From positions 5,600,174 to 5,664,173 of the forward strand of contig NW_022204507.1 of assembly GCF_008831285.2 (NCBI RefSeq): a stretch of 64,000 nt of DNA, in the 5' to 3' direction. A program made the position numbers and the translations under genes. Position 1 is the first letter of the stretch, and each line of letters starts with the position of its first letter. Shown here one piece after another: positions 28,252 to 40,237 of this stretch. The notes below the pieces were generated by a model, which had not been told where the DNA came from, did no database searches, and saw only the letters and a list, made by a program, of their open reading frames with translations. The stretch is from Nymphaea colorata. Its lineage: Eukaryota > Streptophyta > Magnoliopsida > Nymphaeales > Nymphaeaceae.

Positions 28252-30554
28252 GAAGGAGATTCAACTCATTCACTTGATCACTTATAGTTAATGTAATATG
28301 TTTCGCTTGTTACAATGTCTATAATGAATGATTAAAATGACTAAAATCACTAGTTTACATGGGTAGAAATGAGACCAATGCATTTGTTTAATCCCTTGTA
28401 TCTAATGCAATGAGCTTAACTTCTTGTTACATACATAGGGAACAATTTAAGAGATGAAATCACAAGTTCCTATCAATGCGAGTTGGTTTAAGTGATGCTT
28501 TTGATGACGCATATTTAATTGAATGTGCCTAACTTGTTGTTACATCCATATTGAATCATTTAGTAGACTGAAATCACAAGCTTAAAAGAAAATGAATGAG
28601 AATCAAGTGATTCGTTTGCTCACTTATATTTAATCTAATGTGTCTCACTTGTTGTTACATTGATAATGAATGATTTAAATGATTGAAATCACAATTTGTT
28701 TGATCTCTTTTAAATAATCCAACGAGTTTAACTTCTTGTTACATCTATAGCGAAGGATTTAAGGAATGGAAATCACAAGTTACTATCATTACGAGTGGAA
28801 TTTAAGTGATTCTTTTGATCGCACATATTTAATTCAATGTGCTTAACTTGTTATTACATCCATATTAAATGATATAGTGAATTGAAATCACAAGATTAAA
28901 AGAAAATGAATGAGACTCAACTGATTGATTTGCTCACTCATATTTAATCTAATGTGTCTCACTTGTTATTACATGTATAATGAATGATTTTAATGATTGA
29001 AATCACAAGTTCATATGTATGTAAATGGGATCATTACCTTAGTTACACCCCTTGTAGTTAATCCAATTAGTTGAACTTGTTGTTACATCATCTATGATGA
29101 ATGATCTAAGGAAAAGAAATCACAAGTTTGTGTCAATAATAGTGGGATTTAATTCATTCATTTGATCACACATATTAAATTAAATGTGTATAACATTTTA
29201 TTAATACATATTAAAATGATGTAGTGGATTGAAATCACAAGTTTAAATGAAATTGAATGAGATTCAGGTTATTCATTTGCTCAATCACACTAAATATAAT
29301 GTGTTTCACTTGTTATTGCATCTATAATGAATGATTTAAGTGATTGCAATCACAAGTTCACGTGGATACAAATGGGATCTATGCATTAGTTTGATCCCTT
29401 GCAGTTAATCTAATGAGTTGAACTTGTAGTTACATATCTAATTATTGATCTAAGAGATTTAAATCATAAGTTCGTATCAATGCCCGAGAGATTTAATTCA
29501 TTCATTTGATCACACATATTTAATTGAAAGTGGTTAACTTGTTGATGCATTCACATTGAATGGTTCGTATGAAAATGAATGAGATTCAACTCATTCAAAT
29601 GATCTCTTGTAGTTAATCTAATATGTTTCGTTTGTTATAAAGTCTGTAATGAATGGTTTAAAAGATTAAAATCACTAGTTTATATGGATACAAAAGGAAC
29701 CAATGCATTTGTTCGATCCCTTGTATCCAATCTAATGAGTTTAACTTCATGTTACATCTATGGCGAACGATTTGAGGGATTGAAATCGCAAGTTCCCTCA
29801 ATACGAGTGGGATTTAAGTGTTTCTTTTGATCACGCATATTTAATTGATTTTTTTTACTTGTTGTAACATCCTTATTGAATTATTTAGTCGATTGTAATC
29901 ACAAGTTTAAAGAAAATTAATGAGATTCAAGTGATTGATTTGCTCATCGATATTTAATCTAATGTGTCTCACTTGTTATTACATCTATAATGAATTATTT
30001 AATTGATTCAAATCACAAGTTCATATGTATATAAGTGGGATCTATGCATTAGTTCGATCCCTTGTAGTTAATCCAATCGGTTGAACTTGTGGCTACATCA
30101 ATAGTGAATGATCTATGGAAAGAAATCCTAAGTTTGTATCAATAATAGTGGGATTTTATTGATTCATCATTGATCATGCATATTAAATTGAATGTGGATA
30201 AGACGTTGTTAATCCATATTAAATGATTTAGTACATTGAAATCACAATTTTAAACGAAAATGAATGAGATTCAAGTCATTCAATTGTGCAATCACAATAA
30301 ATATAAGGTGTTTCACTTGTTATTACATCTAAAATGAATGATTTAAATGATTGCGATCACAAGTTCATATAGATACAAATGAGATCTAAGTATTAGTTTG
30401 ATCCATTGCAGTTAATCCAATGAGTTAAACTTGTAGTTACATATCTAATGAGTTGATTCATTTGATCACACATATTTAATTGAAAGTGGTTAACTTATTG
30501 TTACATTCACATTGACTGATTTAGTGAATTGAAATCACAAGTTTGTATGAAAAT
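28252..30554. repeat. 21-monomer HOR unit (2,303 bp), homogeneous block
   Basis: A full unit, nearly identical to the two on its left. It has a shorter T-run in A15 and a small TCA insertion near 30,168 in C17. Confidence 0.94.
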
Positions 30555-32674
30555 GAAGGAGATTCAACTCATTCACTTGATCACTTATAGTTAATGTAAT
30601 ATGTTTCGCTTGTTACAATGTCTATAATGAATGATTAAATGACTAAAATCACTAGTTTACATGGGTAGAAATGAGACCAATGCATTTGTTTAATCCCTTG
30701 TATCTAATGCAATGAGCTTAACTTCTTGTTACATACATAGGGAACAATTTAAGAGATGAAATCACAAGTTCCTATCAATGCGAGTTGGTTTAAGTGATGC
30801 TTTTGATGACGCATATTTAATTGAATGTGCCTAACTTGTTGTTACATCCATATTGAATCATTTAGTAGACTGAAATCACAAGCTTAAAAGAAAATGAATG
30901 AGAATCAAGTGATTCGTTTGCTCACTTATATTTAATCTAATGTGTCTCACTTGTTGTTACATTGATAATGAATGATTTAAATGATTGAAATCACAATTTG
31001 TTTGATCTCTTTTAAATAATCCAACGAGTTTAACTTCTTGTTACATCTATAGCGAAGGATTTAAGGAATGGAAATCACAAGTTACTATCATTACGAGTGG
31101 AATTTAAGTGATTCTTTTGATCGCACATATTTAATTCAATGTGCTTAACTTGTTATTACATCCATATTAAATGATATAGTGAATTGAAATCACAAGATTA
31201 AAAGAAAATGAATGAGACTCAACTGATTGATTTGCTCACTCATATTTAATCTAATGTGTCTCACTTGTTATTACATGTATAATGAATGATTTTAATGATT
31301 GAAATCACAAGTTCATATGTATGTAAATGGGATCATTACCTTAGTTACACCCCTTGTAGTTAATCCAATTAGTTGAACTTGTTGTTACATCATCTATGAT
31401 GAATGATCTAAGGAAAAGAAATCACAAGTTTGTGTCAATAATAGTGGGATTTAATTCATTCATTTGATCACACATATTAAATTAAATGTGTATAACATTT
31501 TATTAATACATATTAAAATGATGTATGGATTGAAATCACAAGTTTAAATGAAATTGAATGAGATTCAGGTTATTCATTTGCTCAATCACACTAAATATAA
31601 TGTGTTTCACTTGTTATTGCATCTATAATGAATGATTTAAGTGATTGCAATCACAAGTTCACGTGGATACAAATGGGATCTATGCATTAGTTTGATCCCT
31701 TGCAGTTAATCTAATGAGTTGAACTTGTAGTTACATATCTAATTATTGATCTAAGAGATTTAAATCATAAGTTCGTATCAATGCCGAGAGATTTAATTCA
31801 TTCATTTGATCACACATATTTAATTGAAAGTGGTTAACTTGTTGATGCATTCACATTGAATGGTTCGTATGAAAATGAATGAGATTCAACTCATTCAAAT
31901 GATCTCTTGTAGTTAATCTAATATGTTTCGTTTGTTATAAAGTCTGTAATGAATGGTTTAAAAGATTAAAATCACTAGTTTATATGGATACAAAAGGAAC
32001 CAATGCATTTGTTCGATCCCTTGTATCCAATCTAATGAGTTAACTTCATGTTACATCTATGGCGAACGATTGAGGGATTGAAATCGCAAGTTCCTCAATA
32101 CGAGTGGGATTTAAGTGTTTCTTTTGATCACGCATATTTAATTGATTTTTTTTTTACTTGTTGTAACATCCTTATTGAATTATTTAGTCGATTGTAATCA
32201 CAAGTTTAAAGAAATTAATGAGTTCAGTGATTGATTTGCTCATCGATATTTAATTAATGTGTTCACTTGTTATTACATCTATAATGAATTATTTAATTGA
32301 TTCAAATCACAAGTTCATATGTATATAAGTGGGATCTATGCATTAGTTCGATCCCTTGTAGTTAATCCAATCGGTTGAACTTGTGGCTACATCAATAGTG
32401 AATGATCTATGGGAAAGAAATCCTAAGTTTGTATCAATAATAGTGGGATTTTATTGATTCATTTGATCATGCATATTAAATTGAATGTGGATAAGACGTT
32501 GTTAATCCATATTAAATGATTTAGTACATTGAAATCACAATTTTAAACGAAAATGAATGAGATTCAAGTCATTCAATTGTGCAATCACAATAAATATAAG
32601 GTGTTTCACTTGTTATTACATCTAAAATGAATGATTTAAATGATTGCGATCACAAGTTCATATAGATACAAATG
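30555..32674. repeat. 21-monomer HOR unit truncated by the assembly gap in B19
   Basis: Runs from A21 to the middle of B19, where the N run begins. A cluster of about nine one-base deletions between about 32,040 and 32,270 sets it apart from other copies and looks like unpolished sequence near the gap. Confidence 0.9.
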
Positions 32675-32774
32675 NNNNNNNNNNNNNNNNNNNNNNNNNN
32701 NNNNNNNNNNNNNNNNNNNNNNNNNNNNNNNNNNNNNNNNNNNNNNNNNNNNNNNNNNNNNNNNNNNNNNNNNN
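32675..32774. other. Assembly gap (100 N)
   Basis: Exactly 100 Ns, a conventional placeholder for a gap of unknown length. Left of it the satellite is in full register; right of it there is no satellite. The true array edge and the upstream part of the gene at 32,775 are therefore missing. Confidence 0.99.
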
Positions 32775-33316
32775 AAAATGTGAAGGATGAATTGGTAAGA
32801 AAACTGACTTTTCTATTTGATAATGGACATATAATAGTGAAGATGTATAAAACCCTTTTGTCATGTTAGTTTTCCCTTTCTTCTGTTCTGTCTTAGTTAT
32901 GCATGTATTATATGTAGTAGTGCAGAACCACTTCTTTATATCCATCCCTTCTATCTAATTTTTGAATCCTTATAGTGGACTTTTTTTTGGGTACTTGATC
33001 TATTTTCACTAAGTGGGGAAAATTTATAATTATTGAGTGGAAAACTCTAAAATTTAGCTACTTTTGCGGTCAAAGTCATAATCTAGTGAACCCGCTTTAA
33101 GTTATGAGCCTACACTAAGGTTCAATTTTAATCACATTGATCTAGTTTTACTTTTTTATATAGGTGACTGTAGAAAATACTTACCAAAACCTTGAAGTTT
33201 CGTTGCAAGGTCACTCCTTTAAGCAAGACATACGTAATCTGGAGAGAAGATTGAGGAGGATATATGGCACTCAAAGTATTTCAGCCCAACCGAGGCAGTT
33301 GAGTATGGAATCATAG
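32775..33316 (+). CDS. 3' end of an unrecognised spliced gene (two exon parts)
   Basis: Twenty bases of an exon (32,775-32,794) end at a GTAAGA donor. An AT-rich 369-bp intron follows and closes with TTTTTATATAG at 33,163. The last exon (33,164-33,316) encodes 50 residues and a TAG stop. Only one frame of the short upstream exon is open. It ends in phase 0 and matches the only long open frame of the last exon, which supports splicing. The C-terminal peptide is charged, with a heptad-like stretch around NLERRLRRIY and a Ser/Gln-rich tail ending in LSMES, suggesting a short coiled coil. I do not recognise the family. The N-terminal part is lost in the gap. The splice model is inference from motifs; a pseudogene or chance frame is possible. 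Confidence 0.45.
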
Positions 33317-35360
33317 GCATGGTGTGAGCTGATGACTTATTTCTTGTATAGAAACACCAGCTGAAAGGAAAACTCTTATTCAATTTTGTATGGGTACTCC
33401 ACAGTGAAAGAGGGAGAGAGGATAGCAGTGTTGTAGCTAATCTAAGAAAACCGAGCTTATGTGAAGAAGTTGAATTTTCTTAGTTAACTGTTATGGCTTT
33501 AACTAATAAATGGATCATATGTGATTATAGAAATCTTTCCATTCTTGTTAAGAAATGTCAAAGTCGAATTCTTTTTTCTTAGTTGTAATTACTTTGACTT
33601 TGTAGTTTCTAACACGAGGTAAGCTAGTTATAGATTTTGTTTGTGAAATAACAAAGTATGATCTCAGTTGAAAATTAGTCATATACCTTTATACAATAAT
33701 ATCAATTACTCATTGTTATTTAGTACAAAAATATCTAACGATTAATTTGTACTTGCTGCCATGTTCTGTAGTTGATAGCATGATGGCCTAATTTGAGTGT
33801 TATTACTTATTGATATAGGAATTAATGAAGTTATATTTTTGAAAGTATAAATCTTTATCTGTTCCCGGTGATGGAAAATACACAGCAGAATGCATGCACC
33901 ATTTTGACGCCACATGGTGAACAATGATTGGAAAATGCACAGCTCTAATTTGTTGTTTATGACGCCCATAAATTCTTCTGCTTGAGCTTTCTTCCATTTC
34001 ACTGAACATGAAAAGAAATATACTGTGGATGTACTCATATTCCCAATCTTGGCCTTTCCACATTTTTTACAGTTACCACTTTGTTAGTCTTGTAAATTGT
34101 ATTCGATGCATTTTAAATATGATGACTTAGGGAAACCTCTACCAAGTTGCATGACATACACTAGTATTGAACTCTTTGCCTTCATCATGATCTTTAGTGT
34201 GTTTATTTATTCCAAGTTAATGATTAATTAGTGTTGGTCTCCAATTTGGATCTGCTATATCTACAGTTGCATTCTGTGTAAAACAGCACTATATTTTTAT
34301 GTCTTTTACATTTTTCAATATGGAACATGCATGTGCTTCAGAGAGTGGCCTTTCTTCTTTGATCCACAAAATGTTCATGTGAAGAGGGGAGTTTCTAGTG
34401 TGTATCTTTTTCTTTGTGGCTTTTGTAGCTTTTATATGTTGTATCCAGAAATGGCAAGAGCATTGTTTCATTTTCACTTATTCATTAATTATTCATTTTA
34501 TATGTGAGATGCTGTAGGTCAGACGATCATGTTGTGGCCAGCAAAGTTTCCTAAAAAAAGAGAGGGATGTTCTGTTCGCACTCTATCCAAATTGCATTAT
34601 AGGGGGAATAAAAGAAACAGAACATATTGAGAAAATTAAGATGGATGGTATACAAAGCTAAATGAATCTTCTTTCTAGGAACACATACTTTCTTGAGCTG
34701 AGTTGTGATGACAATGGGCCAATGGCATCAATTAATAAACAAATGATTGTCAAAGGCATCAGCAACTTTACGAAGGACTGACAGGTGCCATTTTCTTAGA
34801 GATGCTTATACATGATTTATAACTTGATGGTGGATGTTTTTGAGATGTTTTAATATTCATAGCTTCATATTTTCTGATGACATTATAAGACAACCCTCAC
34901 AAGAAATGACATGTAATTTAACTCGCATGTAGCCTAAAAGTCTGACTTGTTTCTTTGTTCGTTTTTCCTTCTGTATTTTTGTTAATCCAAAATCTGATGC
35001 ACAAAGTGTTCATCTCTCTCTCTCTATATATATATATATATTTGTTTCAGTAGTCTATGTTTTTTTTTGTTGGTATCGATCTGGATAATCTGTTTGAAAC
35101 CATCCCACTTTCAAATTAGAAAAAACTGGCTTACTTGCTATAGAAGCGCCATTTTGTTTTGTTTTCAAAAGAAAAAGGAGACCTATAGCAGTGAAGGAAT
35201 CACTGAGTAAGAGCTTCTTGCAACGACTTCGACCATTGTCAGTAACTCAACGAGTTGTTACCAATGATGTTATTGGCAATGGCTCTTGGCCTAACAAAAG
35301 ACTTTTCCCCGTGCTGTCAAGGAAAAGGGCAAACTTAGCTATTCACTAGGGCAAGAATAT
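33317..35360. other. Intergenic or 3' UTR DNA, no gene recognised
   Basis: AT-rich single-copy-looking DNA after the stop of the gene fragment. The first few hundred bases could be its 3' UTR. Short open frames on the minus strand near 33.7-34.5 kb have no recognisable domain. A CT/TA microsatellite lies at 35,012-35,041. Confidence 0.6.
35012..35041. repeat. (CT)n(TA)n microsatellite
   Basis: A CT dinucleotide run passes directly into a TA run. Confidence 0.9.
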
Positions 35361-35382
35361 TTGCCAATAAGTTTATTGGCAA
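35361..35382. repeat. Short perfect-arm palindrome in a transposon-like patch
   Basis: Two 10-bp arms, TTGCCAATAA and TTATTGGCAA, are separated by 2 bp. Related words (ATTGGCAAT, CGTTGCCAATAG) recur at 35,270-35,420. Such repeated TTGCCAAT words are seen in non-autonomous DNA transposons, but no terminal repeats or target duplication could be found. Confidence 0.3.
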
Positions 35383-35439
35383 CTACATTATGACTATTGG
35401 CTATGGTAAAAGCCGTTGCCAATAGCATATATTATAGTT

Positions 35440-36059
35440 GTGGTTATACACAAGCGGGCTAGAGCCCAACTCTGCTCAGGTCTTGTCATGCTCGAGCTAT
35501 TGTGCTTTAAAGGGTCAGTTCAAACTCCACTCAACAAACCAAGACCTAGCTTGTGCTCGACACTGAACCTTGAGCAAAGTATCCTGTGACAGGTATAAAA
35601 TGGACAGACTTAAGCCTCGTTTAAGCAAGAACAGTATTTTTTACAGCTAACTACATCATTTTGGGAGGCGTCGCAAGGTTAATCTAATGATCAACCTTCA
35701 GATTAACATAAACTGAGACTTTATAGTCTGCCTCCCAGGATTTCCTGAATCCCAGCAGCGGTTATCACCAGAGAGAATTTTGGGCTTGTTCGTAAATGGT
35801 AACAAAATAAACTTTTGAATTTCATTTTAATGAAATCTTTTATTTTGGAAATGAGTTTTTCAATTTAATCTGCCTTGCAGTTGCGAGATGAAGGATAGGG
35901 CTCAGGGCCACTATCCAACAGAATTAACAACCAAATTGAGGTGCCCAATTTGACATTTTTTTGGAACGATTTGTACCGGTGCAAAAGAAATCTAGCCATA
36001 TAAAGAACTTTTGGGAAAAGAGGAGGCAGGGCTATAGAAAAATACATCAATGTCTTTTT
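35440..36059. other. Intergenic DNA with GCTCGAG-rich relic, no gene
   Basis: At 35,450-35,640 there are scattered words such as GCTCGAGC and GAGCCCAAC like those in the hAT-type element at 40.2 kb, so this may be an old relative. The rest holds nothing I recognise. Confidence 0.4.
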
Positions 36060-36199
36060 TGGCCCCTCAAAATAATGCATCAACCTATTGTGCATCATCA
36101 CAAGCCCAACACTCCTCGTCCGCCACCACTCCTTTCCTCCCCTTGCAATATCTTGCGAGTTTCAGATGACGCACAAGAGAAAATCAGGGCTGCGAGTTT
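36060..36199. repeat. Dispersed repeat, copy 1 (related to 59,288-59,424)
   Basis: This ~135-bp stretch matches 59,288-59,424 in the same orientation. Shared words include GCATCATCACAAGCCCAAC, CACTCCTTTCCTCC and GAGTTTCAGATG. Here the sequence continues past GGGCTGCGA without interruption; in the other copy an LTR starts at that point. Minus-strand reading gives an open but stop-interrupted frame with no family I recognise. It could be a captured gene fragment. Confidence 0.6.
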
Positions 36200-36360
36200 T
36201 TCTTAAGAAAACATTGAGAACTGTAAACATATAGAAGAAAATGGAACCTCATACCAAAATACATGAAAAATTGGTATGAGAGAGAGGATGTATGTCAAAT
36301 GACCGAACCTCTATAATTTGTATCGCATACCCATCTTTCCTTTTCTCTCTTGCCCTATTA

Positions 36361-36638
36361 TGGTATCAGAACTTATTTTAAAAAAACAAAGCTCATCCTG
36401 GTATTGCCTCACCAAATTCCATAGGGAAATTTTCCTTGTGCATGAGCCATTCCATTACTCGTGTCTTTCATTTTTTTGCTGCTGCTTAGTATCGGCATGT
36501 GATCTCATGGCTGCCTCTTCAAGTTCTTCTTCTACCGGTTCTGGTGGTTTTCGGCCGTCGGCCCTCACTGCATCAATGCTTCCCTTCGCACTGGCTCCTA
36601 TGAGTCTGCAGCAGGAAAGAAACGCGCGGCAAGTGTGA
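36361..36638 (+). pseudogene. Copia-type gag start relic with PBS-like sequence
   Basis: TGGTATCAGAAC at 36,361 resembles the primer-binding site complementary to initiator tRNA-Met used by most plant copia elements. About 135 bp later an ATG at 36,507 opens a short frame beginning MAASSSSSSTGSGGF. Such Ser-rich N-termini are common at the start of copia Gag proteins. The frame stops after 43 residues (36,638), and no Gag core, zinc knuckle or pol follows. The preceding CT-rich sequence could be the end of an LTR, but no second LTR was found and the expected CA end is absent. I infer a heavily truncated copia copy; a chance match is possible. Confidence 0.35.
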
Positions 36639-39600
36639 TATAGCTCACATCTTTGAAGGTATGCTTCATTCAAATTACCTCATATGTCTGCAACGCTGTT
36701 TCTCAATCCCTTCATACTTAACCTTGGAGGCAAAGGAAGGAAGAAAGCCGTGGCTGCCTGCATCTCTAAGGCCTTGTTCCTAAGGCGGCCAGCTTCTTTA
36801 GGCTGTTTCTCCACCTTATAGTCTGAATGCAGGGGCAGAAGCAGATGTAGGACTGTTTCGTGCATATTTATATTTATGAAATAATTACATAGTGTTTTGT
36901 TTGCCTAACGAGTCCTAAAGGTTCAAAATTTAAAGTATTACTGCACTTCAGCGGATGAATTTTTGGAATTTAAAGAGGAAACATCTTTTCAGTTCATATT
37001 TATGTGTACATCTCCTGAGTTTCATTTTCCGTTGTTCCCTAGCTGAACAAATCCAACTGCTTGCCACCAATTAGAGGCTTTTCATAAAAGATAATAAGGC
37101 TGCATCTTCTTGGACGTATCCGTGGAGGCGGAGGTAAATCTATGGAGAAGCTTAATCATCATCAAAGAGAGGCCTGCAAGGTAATCTCATTCTCACACAA
37201 GCTCTCCTTTTTCTTTTCTTCTGTTTTTGGTAATTCGATAAGAGGTTGAAACCTCACACCCTTTCCCTCATCCCTGGGTTCAAGGCTGTTGAACACAGTA
37301 ACAGACCTACATATATGCGGGCATGGGCAGTTGCCCATCCCAACAACAAATTTTTTATTTATTTTTACATAGATTTCTTAGAATTATTTACTTATTTGTA
37401 TATGTTGCGCACCTTCAAAAATGAGAATGTCTATAAGAGTGCCCCATAGCCAAAACATTCTCGCTCTGCCACTAGTTGAACTGTTCTTTTCTTCTGTTTG
37501 AAATGAGTCACTTTTCATCGATTGTCTTGCTTTCAGTAGGAGAAAATTATGAACGTTTAACTGAGTGCTTCTTAGGTGCAATTATCGGTTCGGCTCCTGA
37601 TGTTGAATTCTTCACCAAAAATAGACGACATTCATCATTAGGGTAGCCGTTCCTTTTCTTCCAATTAATCAAATGTCAAAGAAGGGCAAGAATGGGGCAC
37701 AAAACGCTAAGGCAATTGAATCAAATTACTCAAAATGTCAACCATTAATTGAATTGGGCACCATTATGTCATTCACACTTGAAAAATAAGCCAGCGCAGT
37801 CTCAGTCTCCCAAATGAAATAGAAATGCATATATCTTCCTTCTAATTAATGTTTTAATTTTTTCTGTATCGTTGTTGCCAATTTTTTTTGCTACAGAATC
37901 ACGGTCTTTCAATTGTTAAAGGTTGTTAATGTCATGTTGTATTTTCATTCTAAAATGTTCGTTCTTGCTTGTTTGGTAATGACTTTGTTTAGAAGAGTAT
38001 TCTATTCTCTTAAAGAAAACAACTAATAAGAAAATGATCTTCTCTTAATTCATGGTAATTGAAAATATATGAATCCATACTGTCTTTTTCTGTCCAAATA
38101 AGCTCAAGCCAATCCTCGACGAACTGCTTGGGCCAAATTCAAGTTCTTAGAACTCGAGCCATGTTTGAAATAGCTTGTGAATAGCTCTACTCAGACTTGA
38201 ATAAACCTGAAACCCTTCGGCAGCTCCAGCTACAACTATTAGTAAGTAACTGAGCCAGGTCTGATAGACAGCTTCTCAGTTTAAGGCATATTTGGTCCAA
38301 TTCTGACAATCTATCAAAAAAAAAAAAAAGAAAAAAAGAAAATCCATAGACTTTGGCAAACCCTCAACAGTCATGGGGGTTTGCAATGACATTAGGAAAG
38401 AAAGTCTGTGCTTGTTGCCATAGGTGATAGTAACCACAAGAACACTCCTTCTTGCCGATGGTGGATTGTCCATCCAGACATTCGAAGTGATGATTTTCCA
38501 TCAACATCTCACTAAGGAAGACGATGGTCACAGAGTAATATATATATATGTACATATATATATATATATATATATATACATACATAGAGAGAGAGAGAGA
38601 GAGAGAGAAATAGGGTACCTGAACGAATGCTCACCCTTAGCTAACACAAAACTCTACAATATACATTGATTTTCTTTTGGCATCTGCCAACCATTCACAT
38701 CGAAAACACCCTACACATTTTTAAATTGCTCTTCACTGATCACCCACTTTGTTTTCTTTGACGTGAAAGAAAAGATGTAGATCTAAATGACCCACTACTT
38801 CAACGTTCTCTGAAAGTATGACTATAAACCTTCATTCACATCGAAGCCACCCTGCATTTTTTAGTGGTTCTTCATGCATTTTTTAATGGTTATCACTGAT
38901 GACATCTGTCCAACCATTTTGTATATTTTCTTTCGGCATATATCTGTAATTTAATTTTGATTGTTTAGCTTTTTCAGCAATGCACATGCATTTAATTAGT
39001 CAGGCTTTAGAAATAATTGCTCAAAACCACTAGTTTCGAAGAGATGGTTTTGTATATCTATTGGTTGAACTTTTTTTTTGGTCCCATGGCATATTCCATC
39101 CATCGACTTTTCTCCCGCGTACGAAGTCAAAAAACTTTGACATATAACTTTTGTGTTTGAATTGTTTTCCAAGAGTGTCCTTTTAACTTCCGTGTACTCT
39201 TCGGTTGTTTGGGTGGCAAAACTCATTTTTTGAGGTAAAAAATGATTATTCCTTCTAAGACACTGTTTCGTAAGAGTTTGGATGAAAAATTATTTTTGGA
39301 AGAAAATATTTTACCCAAATTAATGAAAAAACCAAAAACTGTTTTTATTCTATATCCAAACATACAAATCTGTTTTGCAAAACTAATTACAAAATAAGTT
39401 TTAAAAAACTATTTTTCGTAAAACCTTTTTTTTGTAGTTTTCCATTAAAATGTTAGCACATCTTAGACTGAACGTACCGAAATATTTCCGCAATCTTTCA
39501 CAAATTATAAAAAGTGGCTCGATTTTTGGCAAAATAGTAAATCCCCAGTCAACTCTTGAAAATTAAGAAACGTGCACTCAACTTTTGTGATGAAATTCCA

Positions 39601-40229
39601 ATGAGTTGCTTCTGCGTGGAAGTCACTAAAATTATAAGGAATAATTTACACAGTTGACCTTTTATTGAAAATTATCCTTTTTATTTTTCTCTTCCTTTGC
39701 AGATAATTTAGATTGAGATGAGTAATTTTGTAAATTATCCCTTTCTTTTAGTGGCTGCTGCCGCTGCAGCTTCTTAAACCCATTAATACATAAGTCGCTG
39801 ATTTCCATTGGGCCCGTTCAGTGCTACGACAAATTCAATACTTGGGAGACAATTCCCTTGGAGTCCAGGCTTTACCTTTTCCTCTTTACGAATTAGGATT
39901 TCTCCAACACTTGAGCAGAAATGTTGTACACCCACGCCCATGCTTTTGAGTAGTACTCATGGAAATTGGATTGAAGAGCACTTTCAAGGACCGCCTCACT
40001 TTAGTGAGTGGGGAGGTCAGTGCAATAGAGAACCTCAGATCTGATGCGAACAATCAGTCGAAGGAACAGAGCTTATAGCCGGCGCATACATGGCAAAATA
40101 TGGGGATGACTTGTGGCTAGGGTTGAAAGGATATAGCTGGTTTTCCGCAAAATCTATTCCAAAAGGGATCTCAGTGCATCACAAAAGACTGGATCAATAA
40201 GTAGATTAATATTATATGTCTAAAAGAGA
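36639..40229. other. Intergenic DNA, no gene recognised
   Basis: AT-rich DNA with short frames only. A second patch of AACTCGAGCC-type words at about 38,098-38,250 may be another decayed relative of the hAT-type element. Poly-A/T tracts are frequent (38,312-38,340; 39,350-39,440). No intact transposon or conserved protein domain was seen. Confidence 0.5.
38537..38608. repeat. (TA)n-(GA)n compound microsatellite
   Basis: Long TA runs broken by TGTACA and CATACA, followed by a GA run of about ten units. Confidence 0.92.
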
Positions 40230-40237
40230 GGTCCACT
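40230..40237. repeat. 8-bp target site duplication, left copy
   Basis: GGTCCACT lies immediately left of the element end and recurs exactly at 40,948-40,955. Eight base pairs is the length made by hAT transposases. Confidence 0.75.

Larger units (their letters stand above)
1..32674. repeat. Three-level higher-order satellite array (ABC trimer x7 = 21-mer HOR)
   Basis: The whole interval is a head-to-tail satellite of ~115-bp monomers. Nearly every monomer opens with a form of ACTTGTTNTTACAT and carries GAAATCACAAG about 50 bp later. Three classes alternate strictly. A ends in TAATCTAATGTGTCTC-like sequence, B in TTGTAGTTAATCCAATGAG-like sequence, and C in CACATATTTAATTGAATGTG-like sequence. 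Measured on the copy at 23,643-25,946, full monomers are 112-118 bp and the order is A21-B1-C2-A3-B4-C5 and so on to C20. Seven ABC trimers of ~344 bp minus three fixed deletions (B4 84 bp, A12 93 bp, C20 64 bp) give the observed 2,304-2,305 bp. There is no coding potential. The chromosomal role (centromeric, pericentromeric, subtelomeric or knob) cannot be told from sequence alone. Confidence 0.97.

Noticed and set aside
1-32674. CRISPR-like reading of GAAATCACAAG repeats at regular spacing
   Set aside because: The intervening sequence is itself repeated in three classes, the spacing is ~115 bp, and there are no cas genes. It is satellite DNA.
32658-32945. Open frames running through the N run
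   Set aside because: Most of their residues are Ns, so they are artefacts of the gap.
33742-34063. Two overlapping minus-strand frames of 98 and 86 residues
   Set aside because: No start context, domain or splice signals. They overlap each other in different frames, as chance frames in AT-rich DNA do.
36318-36506. N-terminal part of the 106-residue frame at 36,318-36,638
   Set aside because: It covers the presumed LTR end and PBS. Only the part from the ATG at 36,507 resembles a Gag start.
37246-37449. 67-residue frame beginning MKPHTLSLIPGF
   Set aside because: No domain, low complexity in the second half, and its flanks resemble transposon debris.
39140-39470. Possible MITE with AAAA/TTTT-rich inverted ends
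   Set aside because: A/T runs pair with each other by chance. No defined terminal repeat or target duplication was found.
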